Assembly (NCBI RefSeq): GCF_036588685.1
Contig: NC_086386.1
Location: 32,665,883-32,729,882, forward strand
Source: Mytilus trossulus
Lineage: Eukaryota > Mollusca > Bivalvia > Mytilida > Mytilidae
Direction: 5' to 3'
Length of the DNA: 64,000 nucleotides
The notes under the pieces were generated by a model that did not search any database, was not told the DNA's origin, and worked only from the letters and a program-made list of their open reading frames with translations. Position 1 is the first letter of the stretch, and each line of letters begins with the position of its first letter. Shown here piece after piece: positions 12,801-22,760 of the stretch. The position numbers were made by a program, and so were the translations under genes.

Positions 12801-15800
12801 ATACGCCAACATGTGTGCACGTTGTTATTGTCAAGATAAATAATATAAAAAAGTTCTTTGAGCCTTATTTTTGATAGAAATTTATTTATAATGAATGGAA
12901 ATAATTTATTTTGATTTTATTGAACCATAAAACTAATTTTTGACTCTTCACATTTTACATAATCCGCTTCGCGGATTATTCAATGTGAAGAGTCAAAAAT
13001 TAGTTTGATGGTTCAATAAATTCAAAATAAATAATAGCCATTCATTAATTAATTACATCTTTGAAATTTGTTGATTTATGTCCTATAGTTTTGTTTGAAA
13101 AGTTTGAATATTTATTTCTGTTAATTTCTGTTTAAATGAATCATTGTTCAATGATCTACTAATCACTCCATTGTTTTTATGGAAAAAATAACACTCAGAT
13201 ATGAACAGACAACCACTAATAAGGTTCCTTACTTAAAGCAGAACAACCAAAGATAACTGTACTGTAAAAAAAATACCCATAAATAAAGCAAACACTTGAC
13301 TCTTTAATAACATGAATGGTACCAATTTTACAGAGAGAACCAGAGATACATTGATACATGAGTTGTGCCATGCAGCAGTATGGCTATTAAATGGTGTGAA
13401 GGATGGACATGGTCCTTATTGGAAGTACTGGTCAGTATGATAATAATATAGAAAGTAAGGTGGACTGTAATTGATGAACAGAAAGTTACCAAGTTAAATT
13501 GTAATAGTTCTTATATCTTTTTATCAGATAATTTTCTTAATTTTAAAAGATAATTTTAATCAAACCCTAAAGAAATGTTTGTGACTTTCCAAGAATGTCG
13601 GGGGATGCTTATAATTTTTTCTGTTGATGTGTTTCCATACATGTGTTAAAAGTATTTTGGGTAGCTCTGTCCTTAAGTTGTTATTATATATATATATTGT
13701 TTTATTAAAGTGCAGCCTGATATAACATTATAATACAATTATGAAACATATAGTCAGCCAGCCTTCATAGGCTTATGATGCACTGTACCTATAAAATTCC
13801 AATAGTTATCTGTTATAATTTTCAAATATCAATTTAAATGTACAATAATTAAGAAGTTAATTTTTTCTCATTAATGTTTGTGTTCTAATATCAGAAATAT
13901 TTTTGATAACTTTTGACACTATTTTAACACTGGCACTAAGTAAAAATTTAAATTTATCCATGTCAGACATGTTATCAAAATTATTAATATTTTTACTGTA
14001 TCACTAGCCAGTGAACGCTGAGTTTGAGAGTTTAAATCCTGTATCTTGACTCAAATCTTAATTAACTAGGATTGTCAGTTTTATGCCCCACCTATGATAG
14101 AAGAGGGGCATTATGTATTCTGGTCTGTTGGTATGTCCGTGCGCCCTTCTGTTTCGCTTCAGGTTAAAGTTTTTGGTCGAGATAGTTTTTGATGAAGCTG
14201 AAGTCCAATCAACTTGAAACTTAGTGCACTTGTTGCTTATCATATAATCTTTCTAATTTTAAAGCCAATTATTCTTTTGACCCCAATTTCACTGAACATA
14301 GATAATAATAGTGGGAGTTTCATGTTAAAACTTTTGGCCAAGGTAGTTTTTAAACAGGAAAATGATTGCCAGTGGGGCATCAGTGTACTTTGGACACATT
14401 CTTGTTCTACCATAAATGTTATCTGAATTTTTTTATTTTTCAGGGCAAGTAAAGCAAATAAGGTTCATCCCGAGATTGCAGTAGTAACACGTTGTCATAG
14501 TTATAAAATACAAACAAAATATAAATACCAATGTGTAGATTGTAAATATGAGTAAGTAAATACTTTTGTTTAGATATCACAGTTTGTCTATTAACATGAA
14601 TAAGAAATTTTTATACCAGGAGCATACCTGCCAACTTTTCAAAATGCCCATGGGGGTTTTACCTGCAAGAGGACTCTAATTCTCTAAGGGGACCTTCAAA
14701 TTTATTTTAATTTTGTTTTTTGGCTTCTTTATACTTTAAATAGCTGATTTGCTTATTAAATTAACTGTTATGATAAAGATTATAGACAAAATTGCTCATT
14801 CAAAATTTCCATTGGGGAGCTTTCAAGGAGGAAATCCCCCACAAATAGTGACAGTTGGCAGGTATGCAGGAGGTCTATTGAAAAGAGGGGTAGCAATTCT
14901 TTGTAGCCTACCAAATCACAGTAATTTTTCTCACAGTTTTAGTTACTGTTTAAGCAGGTCTGAATAAAATAATATTAAATGTTCTTCCATTGAAATGACA
15001 CTGCTATCATGTTTTTTTAAAATTCTTTTTCAAAAAAGATATATTTATCAGTTTTACTTCCGCTTGCTTTTTTAAGTACACCTTAAGTCAGTGTTGACAG
15101 CACCAAAATAGCAGACAATAAGAAAATATTTCTATGATGTCATTACACCAGTCACATGTTTTCTGGTGTCAGTCAATCTCCACCAACTTGATGTTGTTTG
15201 CAAATGCAAGACAAGAATGTCAGAAATTCTAACAGTACCAAATACAACAGATGTTACACATGGAACTGTTTCTAATAATAACTTGAGGGTCAATAACAAT
15301 AAGAAGGAAATAATAGCTAAGAATCACATAAGCATTTAAGGTTGAATGATGGCTTTGAATTAAAGTAATTTGTTATCATCAATTTTCACATCTTACTTCC
15401 TAATGTTTTGAAGTTCATGGACAGGATCAATGAAAATATTAGGCAATGATGTCATGTATCATTGCAGTAACGTCACTACTTAAAGTCCATCGAGGTAAAT
15501 TTATCAATGAAATGCCAGCAAAAAAACATACAGTTGAGATAAATTGCAAATAAAAATAATAATTAAAATTGAGAATGGAAATGGGGAATGTGTCAAAGAG
15601 ACAGCAACCCGACCAAATAAAAAACAACAGCAGAAGGTCACCAACAGGTCTTCAATGTAGCGATGTCATTTTTTTAGTATACAAAAATGGCATTTTCTGT
15701 ATATATAGAATGATTTATTTTGAACATAAAAATATGTGTATATTGAAAAATATGTGTATATTGTAAAATATGTGTATATTGTAGAGTTGGTAGACATTCT

Positions 15801-16043
15801 AAATCATTAGATACAAAGAGATTTATTTGTGGAAAATGTAAAGGAGCTTTTGTATTACTGGATAAATATGGTAAACCTGCCCACCAAGCTACAAATAAAG
15901 ATGGTACAGCTAAGACACCTAATAAGTTTGCTTTGTTTGTCAAAAACAATTATAAAGAGATCAAGAAACGGGACAGTTCAATGAAGCATGGTGAAGTCAT
16001 GAGTGTTTTGAGTAAAGAATTTGCTAAGCAGAAGTTATCATAA
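2274..16043 (+). CDS. GCNA: GCNA: germ cell nuclear acidic peptidase, SprT-family (first exon not found)
   Basis: Exons read by eye, all in phase with AG/GT borders: 2274-3875, 4361-4511, 4853-4902, 5634-5697, 7087-7236, 8308-8366, 10360-10561, 11882-11966, 12556-12688, 13334-13430, 14444-14551, 15785-16043 (TAA stop). They encode 985 residues. The order is an acidic Ser-rich disordered part, a basic linker, a SprT domain with HELCH and a third His in GVKDGHG, a zinc ribbon (CVDC and CGKC) and an HMG-box-like tail. This order is the known GCNA/ACRC architecture. The family acts in the nucleus, mainly in germ cells, on DNA-protein crosslinks and binds SUMO. The first exon seen opens with two bases of a split codon, so at least one upstream exon is missing; the first in-frame ATG inside is at 2396. 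Spartan (SPRTN) is less likely, because it lacks the long acidic part and the HMG box. Family assignment is confident. Confidence 0.92.
3925..4190 (+). repeat. Interspersed repeat family B, copy in GCNA intron
   Basis: Marked by GTGGTATGATTACCAACGAG at the left and GACTTGGGACAG/GGGTTAAACATG-type blocks at the right. Copies of all or part of the family are at 7395-7690, 11110-11165, 24395-24640, 38785-38895, 46930-47030 and, reversed, 17565-17620 and 63785-63915. Non-coding. Confidence 0.7.
6583..7034. mobile_element. MITE family C, copy 1 (GCNA intron)
   Basis: Termini AAGGAGTAGGT and ACCTACTCCTT are inverted and flanked by TA on both sides (6581-6582 and 7035-7036), the target duplication of Tc1/mariner-type elements. 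Internally a second inverted pair around GTGGCCGCAT and ATGCGGCCAC could form a long hairpin. Other copies are at 27257-27819 and 54881-55462. There is no coding capacity, so it is non-autonomous. It ends 52 bases before a GCNA exon. Confidence 0.8.
7395..7690 (+). repeat. Interspersed repeat family B, longest copy
   Basis: Contains AACAATTCAAATGAGAAAAC, the GACTTGGGACAGG block, GGGGTTAAACATGTTAGC and AAAAGGCTTAACCCATCAGA. It is intronic in GCNA and has no ORF of note. Confidence 0.7.
7762..8170. mobile_element. Small inverted-repeat element in GCNA intron
   Basis: The left end CTTAAAGATGTACTTAGGTG and right end CACCTAGGTACATCCTTAAG are imperfect inverted repeats of about 24 bp around about 400 bp of AT-rich non-coding DNA. 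This is a MITE-like structure; only one copy was seen in the window. Confidence 0.6.
9834..9960 (-). repeat. Long inverted repeat, left arm (pairs with 12695-12820)
   Basis: About 125 bp reading GTACACACATGTTGGCGTAT at the left is the reverse complement, at roughly 90% identity by eye, of 12695-12820. The two arms enclose three GCNA exons (10360-10561, 11882-11966, 12556-12688). Confidence 0.8.
12007..12243 (+). mobile_element. tRNA-derived SINE in GCNA intron
   Basis: Starts GGGAGCCTCTATGGCCAAGT, where TGGCCAAGTGG matches a class II tRNA A box (Leu/Ser type). A degenerate B-box-like GGTTGTGAGTTATAACCC follows. The 3' part contains CTGGCAGCCAGGAAATAG and ends in an ATCAAT repeat tail, a layout typical of molluscan SINEs. 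Tails of the same kind are seen near 35195-35225 and 49315-49345. Confidence 0.6.
12695..12820 (+). repeat. Long inverted repeat, right arm
   Basis: Partner of 9834-9960. Similarity begins only about 7 bases into the intron after the GCNA exon ending at 12688. Exact element borders are unclear because both copies share an AT-rich flank. Confidence 0.75.
12889..13047. mobile_element. Fold-back palindrome (MITE-like)
   Basis: Two arms of about 75 bp, starting TAATGAATGG and ending CCATTCATTA, meet around the centre AATCCGCTTCGCGGATTATT (12961-12980). Both arms contain TTGAACCAT and AATTTTTGACTCTTCACATT or its complement. A transcript through the GCNA intron would fold into a long hairpin. Confidence 0.75.
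13334..13430 (+). CDS. GCNA: GCNA catalytic exon with HExxH zinc site
   Basis: The exon encodes RTRDTLIHELCHAAVWLLNG followed by VKDGHGPYWKYW. HELCH supplies two His ligands and the catalytic Glu, and the His of DGHG is the third ligand, as in SprT-like metalloproteases. No active-site residue is missing, so the protease is predicted to be active. The last TGG codon is split across the next intron (TG|G). Confidence 0.93.
14085..14405 (+). repeat. Interspersed repeat family A, longest copy
   Basis: Starts TGCCCCACCTATGATAGAAG and carries CAGGTTAAAGTTTTTGGTCG, AAGTCCAATCAACTTGAAAC and a second AAACTTTTGGCC block. Similar to 1880-2140. It ends about 40 bp before the GCNA zinc-ribbon exon at 14444. 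Confidence 0.7.
15727..15784 (+). repeat. Three 17-19 bp tandem units ending at a GCNA splice acceptor
   Basis: AAATATGTGTATATTG occurs three times in a row. The last unit runs into GTAG, the acceptor of the last GCNA exon. The unit ends TTG, and TAG follows only in the third copy, so only that copy gives an acceptor. Confidence 0.8.
15785..16043 (+). CDS. GCNA: GCNA last exon: zinc ribbon end and HMG-box-like tail
   Basis: The exon begins with GRHSKSLD, carries the second Cys pair of the zinc ribbon (CGKC), then a segment starting PNKFALFVKNNYKEIKKRD that resembles the first helix of an HMG box, and ends at TAA 16041-16043. The acceptor lies inside the last unit of a small 17-bp tandem repeat. 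A consensus AATAAA at 16211-16216 is a plausible polyadenylation signal. Confidence 0.88.
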
Positions 16044-19011
16044 TATGTAATTTTTGTTATATTTTACTTGATCTCAGGATAAAAAGAATGGGCAGCATTA
16101 CTTTATATAGAAGAAACTACACTTTGATGAATATTATACAATTTGAGAGAAATTTTTATTTTTTATGGTACTTTTTGGACAATTGGATTTTTTTTGTGCC
16201 TGGTTTGTAAAATAAATAAGCTATAAGTGCTGAATGTAGACATGTATAGATGTATGAATTATAAGTGAGATTTCTTAATTTCCTGCTCTATATATAGCCT
16301 CAATTTTTGTTTTCAATTACGAAAACACAGTTTGGTTTAAAAGTAGATGAGACTGCAATACACAAACCAAGAATTTTTTTTATTATGAAATCTTGCCTGA
16401 AATTTTCAGTGCAAAAGGACAAATAAGTTATTGCCTTTTGTTGTGTAGCGGCGGCATATTTCCCTAAAGTAGGCTGATTTAACAGATTAACATGCTGCTG
16501 GGGAAAAAAAAACAAGAATAAAAAATTTACATTTGATGCTTTAGGCATTTGGCACAGACAAATTTAAACACTCATTAATCAATCTATATTGTCATAGAAG
16601 TAGAAGTCACCTTGTACTATATACAGACTTAATTTTATTCTGATTTATTGTTTTACACATTTTATACATATATTTGTTTGTAAATAAAATAAATAAATAT
16701 TTCCCATGACTTAAAGTATTTTTACAGGAATTAGTTGAATGTGATTAATTGTCTCCCTTTGACAGAGTCAAAAAGTGAGACAAAGGTATGCAGTGTCAGG
16801 TGGAGGCATCAACAATGTTTTAGTTTGTGATTATCTCTTATTACTGTGAACCACTAGTGCTAGGTCAATAATATTTGGTATGCACTGCAGTTGTGTAAGC
16901 ATAAATAAATCTCATTTCCATGGATCCATGGGGATTATTTGGCCCTGCTCCAACAGTCATGGCCTACTAACTTTGAAACTTTTGCTTTCTTTACATATAT
17001 TAGTTTGTAATCAGATCAGTTCAAGATGAACCACTTATGTTAAGTCAATGAAATTTGGTGTGCAAATTATTGGCATTTGCTCATCTTGTTTCCTTGGAGA
17101 TTATATAGCCCCACCCCTTCTTCATTAAATTATGAAACTCAAGTAAATGTTTAGGTTTAGGTTTGCATAATGGAAATGACTTATAATAAGTCAATGGTTT
17201 TTGGTATGCAGTTGTATTAGCATTATGTTTTCTGTTCATCTGTCTGTTGGTTTGTCCGTCTATCCCGCTTCTGGTTAAAATTTTTGGTAGAGGTAGTTTT
17301 TGATGAAGTTGAAGTCCAATCAATTTGAAACTTATTACACATGTTCCCTATGATATGATTTTAATGCCAAATTAAGAGATATTTGCACAATTTAAAGTTA
17401 ATACATATGCAATAAACTAAATAAACACTAGCTCTAGTGAGCTTTACAACTCAACTGAATAACACACGTACAAAAGTCATGAAAACAACACAATTTTAAG
17501 CAAACAATGCACAGTAAGATTTCATAGATGACGTATGTTGACCAATATTGGTTTACTTTTACTAATTGTGTCTTGGATGGAGAGATGCCTCATTGGCACT
17601 CATACCACATCTTCTTATATCTATTCACATATTTAATGAAGTATTGCTATTTTAATTTCAAGTTTGCAATATTAGAATTACAAAAAGGTGAGACATTTCT
17701 CTAACAGTTTATTATTTCAGCTTACCTGGCCCTGCAACCCGAACTATTGTACTCATTAAGCTCCTACTGTAGCTGAGGGGGCGTTAAGTTTTAACCTTGT
17801 CCATCTATAAGTACATCCTCCTGTATTGGTTTCTGTTCTCTAAATTTAGTTTGCCTCAACCAAATCTTATGAAACTTGTACAAAATGCTAATTAAGTTTG
17901 AAATTTTAGATTTTGTCACTTCTAGAGTCACCTTTCTAGAGTAATGCCCCTTTAAAAAAAAATACAGCTTATTTTTTCGTTTCCTTTCTCTAACTTTAGT
18001 TTGCCTCAACCAAAAAATCAGAACAAGTACAAATTTTGGTAGCACCACTTTTACAGTTCATGAGATTGGTCCCTTTATTACATTATATGCAAGTGGGGGC
18101 AACATCTTTATCCCATGGACACATTCCCTATTTTTTTATTTTTTATCTCCTATCTGCATTGGCATTTTAGACCATTTTTTCGAAGATTTAAGATTATTAC
18201 TGTGGTGATGATAACAAGATATTAAACATTCACAATAATATTCTCATTAAAATTCTGAGTACAATAAAAAAAAAATGATGATTGATATACCTCAATGAGA
18301 CAGCTACCTAACAACAAAAATAACCAAAGACATATAGCAAGCAATATCCACTCTTTTAACAATAAACCGGTATCTATACAATACGATTAAGCTCATGGTC
18401 ATCAAGAATCTATAAAAGTGAAAATGCAATATCTGCCATGACCACAAGTATTCCAAGTAGAGAAAAGCATACAGATATGACAAACCACACCTACTGAAAA
18501 TGTTCCCGACTTTGACAATGCACAATACAATTAGTTCAATCTAGTTTTTGTCTCATCTGCGGGGCCAGGGATGGCTTTTCTTACAAAAGCTTGGGTAAGT
18601 ATGGTGTCAACAATAGTCTAGTTTTCTGTTAGTTTGATAGAAACTTCTTGAGATAGATTATTGATATTTAATATAAAGTTGCATTACTATTTGTACATAC
18701 CAGTTTGATGACTATTTTGAGGCCTTGTCTACTAGGTCATGGTCTAGTGGCTTTGGATTTTGTTTTGCTTTAGTCAGTTTGATAGGTACTACCTGTGATT
18801 GGTCAATGATATTTTCTATGAAGTTGCAGTACTATCAGTACATATCTGTATGACGTAATTTGAAGCCTGACCCCTAGGGCATAGTCTAGTGACTTTAAAA
18901 TGATTGGATTTTAATCCATAACTTTAACAAATGTGGAAGACTAGATTGATGCTGGTAGAAATAACAGACATTTTAAATTAAAATACTGTATTTAGCCCTG
19001 TATAAAAGAGG

Positions 19012-19190
19012 GACGAAAGATACCAAAGGGACAGTAAAACTCATAAATCTAAAACAAACTGACAACGTCATGGCTAAAAATGAAAAACAAAAACAAACAG
19101 CACAAATGACATAATATAGAAAACTAAAGAATAAACAAAACGAACCCCACAAAAAAACTAGGGGTGATCTTAGGCACCCTTTTCAGCTCA
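19012..19190 (+). repeat. Short interspersed repeat family D, copy 1
   Basis: Begins GGGACGAAAGATACCAAAGG and continues with ACTCATAAATCT and a CGTCATGGCTAAAAATG block. Related copies are at 60515-60640, 61722-61880 and 62404-62600, three of them among the RT relics at the right edge. Confidence 0.65.
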
Positions 19191-19284
19191 CTTGGCCTAG
19201 AGGTTTCAAAGACTACGACCCATTTGGAAGTCAAGCCAATACAACAGAAAAACAAAGATCAGGTTATATAACAGTAATGATTAA

Positions 19285-19710
19285 TCTGTCCTTCTGTATG
19301 GAACTGAATGCTGGCGAGTAACAAAAACAGATATGAGATCGCTCTGAAGTTTCTACAACAATTGTCTGATGCGAATTTGTAATATCTCTACCCAAACCGT
19401 ATCTCAAATGACCATCTGCTCGAAACGACCAAGTCCATGTGTATCCTCAAAGAACTTACAGAGGCGCTTCAGATGGTTCGGGCATGTTCTCAGGATGCCT
19501 GTATCCAATATAACCAGGACAGCTCTTAGATGGACACCCCAGGGGAAGAGAACAAGAGGAAGACCCAAAACCACCTGGCGTCGAACAATTGAGGCAGAAC
19601 TAAAGGAGCTTGACATGACCTGGGGAGAAGCCGAAACAAAGGTTAAGGAGAGATCTGGATGGCGTAATCTTGTGGCGACCTTATACTCCACCAGGAGCGA
19701 ATAGGATGCA
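19285..19710 (+). mobile_element. 3' remnant of a non-LTR retrotransposon reverse transcriptase ORF
   Basis: Frame +1 from 19369 encodes RRFRWFGHVLRMP, then RTALRWTPQGKRTRGRPKTT and WRRTIEAELKEL. This is the widespread C-terminal end of LINE-type ORF2 proteins (RWFGHVLRM and GKRxRGRPKTTWRR). Just upstream, LLYGTECWRVTKTDMRSL is readable but is followed by an in-frame stop, so the copy is dead and 5'-truncated. Confidence 0.85.
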
Positions 19711-19851
19711 GAGGTTGGTGGCCCAGAGCTCCAAGTGAACTTTTCTCGTCAATTGGCGTCTGTCATCGGTAACTTTTACAAAATCTTCTCTGAAACAACT
19801 GGGCCAAATTTAACCAAACTTGGCCACAATCATTATTGGCCTTTTTTTCTA

Positions 19852-19899
19852 GTTTAACCAAGGATTTGTATAGTTAACTATACAAATCCTTGGTTTAAC
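19852..19899. repeat. Perfect 48-bp palindrome
   Basis: The sequence reads GTTTAACCAAGGATTTGTAT into AGTTAACT and out through its exact complement. It lies in intergenic DNA just downstream of the LINE remnant. Confidence 0.85.
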
Positions 19900-21163
19900 G
19901 AGTCCCAACCTTCCCTGTGTTTATATATGGAAACTTGTGGTACAATGTCAGAGATATACATAAAGTTACAAGTTATTATCTTGATGCCTCGTGTAGAGAG
20001 GGTGTCACGCTCTTTAATTTGAATGTCAAGAACCCTTGCAACCACTCTTCGAGCAGAGGGGTGCGTAGGCGGCAATTGCAATACACAATTTTTGTCCCTA
20101 TTTCGCATACCCAATTTTTCCACTGTAGTGCAGTCTAAATTTTAGATGGTGTCGTTTACAAGACATGCTTATTGTATTTAAGCAACCAACACTCATTCAA
20201 TCATCAATCCATACACATCCAACATCAAAATGATTTCGTGTAAAGACGTCATTAACATTCTGAGAAAAATATGACATTGTGCAATGCCAAAATATAGGTA
20301 TCAACAGATTGTACAGGATCGTATATGCACATATCTGTATTATAATAATCTTAATACCCCGGATCGTTTACGTAAAGGTTCATTAAAAAAATAAAGCGGC
20401 ACTACACACGCGAGAACAGCAAACGGGAGGTATGGTTTGCCCTTAAATGAGAATTTCGTTACCCTCTTTTGTGTTTTGAGTTAAAAGTAAAGAAGATAGA
20501 GAGAGAAAAAACAGTCTTAAATATCAGTAATACAAGATCAACAAAATAGAATTTTTTGCCATGCAGTCAATTCTCGTACACAATGTTGGAGTGTGTCATT
20601 TGTTTCATATATGTGCATATACCAAGGTGAGCGACAGACTATAGGGCCTCTAGTTTATCTTTTCATGGTTTTCGCTGTATTTTTCAAAAGAAAAAAAAAG
20701 AAAAAACACTGAAACACCCAAATGTTTCAATTTTAGATTAATGCACAGGAAAAACACTAGTTATCACTAGTACATATATAGAAATCCTATTGAAAGACAT
20801 CCAATATAAAAAGAAGATGTGATTGTTGTTCGCAATCTGAGTCGAATTTTGTTTGAAAGCGCAATCTATAATTTTGCAATCCCCATTTAACCATAAACAT
20901 GCAATGTAGACAAAAGGATTAAGTATGCGATAATATAAACAAGTTAACTATATTTGGTGAATTGAATGATTTTAAGGTGTACGTGTCTGTCTGCCTGGTT
21001 TGTCATGATCATAGAACAGACTTTCAACATAAATTCAATGATATTATGATATTAGGCGAGGCATTTCAGCGTGTGCACTCTTTTTACAAGGTAATCTTTT
21101 TATTTTTGACCCGGCAGGAACATTTTAGTTAATTGGTTTTGTCATAGCGGGGACTTTTAATGC

Positions 21164-21261
21164 CATCTTCGCTAGCCAAGGGATACGATCCACTCCCGCT
21201 TTCTCTTCAGAGAAGAGAGAGCGGATCCGGAGTGGATCGTAACCCTTCGCTAGCGAAGATG
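21164..21261. repeat. Near-perfect palindrome, about 48-bp arms
   Basis: CATCTTCGCTAGC at the left is mirrored by GCTAGCGAAGATG at the right, with inner arms around GATCCACTCC and GAGTGGATC. It is relatively GC-rich for this region. No ORF or flanking duplication was recognised. Confidence 0.75.
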
Positions 21262-22652
21262 TTTTAATGCTTGCTATGCGGTTTTGATTAAGATCATTGT
21301 TGACGATACCATTGTTAAAGACCGTACGGCGATTTTTAGTAACATACGTATATGACATATGGACTCATGCATGGAAGATTCGGCAACATATCTCATCACC
21401 TTATTTTTATTTATACTGAACTGCACCATTGGCTACAAAGAAAAGGTCCACTTATAATAAATAAAATAGTGGGAAAGGGAAAGCGCAACCTTTTATTTTC
21501 AAAGATAGATGATATCTCTTGGTTATGAAGAATATCATTATACATACAAGGTTTTCAGAAATTACTAAAAGTTTGAAAAAGATTATTTGATATTTCAGAA
21601 ACTTAAACTTTATAGTCAGTATCTAAATGTAAAACAAAATTGCCAACTAATCTAAAATCGATTTTACATATATCCCTATTGGTCAATAAATTTTTCCCAA
21701 ATTAAGTTAGGAAGGGTGTGTGGGGTCAGTGAAAAAACTATGTGAATTAAGTTGTTTATCCTTCATTAAACTTTTGATGTCGTCCCTAACAAAGGACTAC
21801 TTTTTTATAGCAATTACTCGGACATGCCAGCTCCACACTTCAATTAAACTTTTTGAAAGATAATTTCTTCATCATATGACTGTCAAGCACAATCCCTTCC
21901 ATAATGAGTTTAGTATTATATCATCAATAGTACTTAATTTGGCCTAATATACCTTTTTTATTCGAGCGTCACAGAAAAAATAGAACTCGGAAAAAAACTC
22001 AGGCCATCATATGGCCACCCAACGTAACGGCTCGATTGGTCGAAATAAAGTGAAACTGATAAATGTGCGGAAAAATTATATTCCAGCTTGAAATTGTACA
22101 TAAATTTCTGCAATTACTAAAGAGCAAGAGATTTTATAGTTATTCTTTGTCATAATACCAAAATAGTCTAAAGTACTGAAATGTTCAATGTCAAAAGTTA
22201 TACATATACTATTTTTGAGGATTTAATTCGTTTTCGACTGTAAGAAAACGTTCAATCAAAATTTTATCGACTAATATATATGTTTGACTGTCATATGACT
22301 AAATTACATTAAAAATTTCCTCGGATTCGATGGCAAAACAGGATTCCAAAAACTGGTTGCATATGAAAACGGGAAAAGACCGTTGTACATATTTATAGAT
22401 CGGGGTTTCCTGAAATGTTTTGGACAATTCCACCTGTAGGTATGCGGTAAATTATTATTTCATGTAACTTGTTTTGTTATGATACAATTACACTTATTGC
22501 GAAAATTTATTTAAATAATTTAGTTAAACTAAACTTCTGAGCTTATTATTGTTAAAATTGAGGAGCCTGTTTATTTTTAAAAACAGGAAAAAACTGTCTG
22601 ATTACACTATACAATATTGGACTCTTCCAATGACAGGGGGTCAAAAGTCGAA

Positions 22653-22760
22653 TGACGTCAAATACAACAAAATGGCGGTAGATTTGCTAGATTCGTGACA
22701 GTAATGCAGAGTTTTGAACGAAGAAAGTGTTTGCGACAAAGGATCTTTTGAGTGGACAAC
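22653..22760 (+). promoter_or_regulatory. Ubinuclein promoter/5' leader: CRE palindrome, YY1-like box and short uORF
   Basis: TGACGTCA, a full CRE palindrome, is at 22653-22660. ACAAAATGGCGG follows, resembling a YY1 box that often lies at transcription starts. The ATG inside it (22672) opens an 8-codon upstream ORF ending at TGA 22696-22698. The main ATG is at 22761. The start site itself is inferred. Confidence 0.45.

Larger units (their letters stand above)
16044..22640. other. Intergenic interval, GCNA to ubinuclein
   Basis: No gene model is supported. It holds tandem blocks of roughly 180 bp at 16780-17230 (each with a GGTCAATAATATTTGGTATG-like or similar segment), a family-A fragment at 17215-17395, a repeat at 17740-18100 related to 40665-40900, a similar duplicated pair at 18620-18900, an RT remnant at 19285-19710, and palindromes at 19852-19899 and 21164-21261. 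The long ORFs here are broken repeats. Confidence 0.6.

Noticed and set aside
15569-15766. 65-codon ORF upstream of the last GCNA exon
   Set aside because: Composed of an interspersed repeat plus the 17-bp tandem units; it is intronic.
19404-19691. Minus-strand ORF opposite the LINE remnant
   Set aside because: Antisense shadow of the reverse transcriptase C-terminus.
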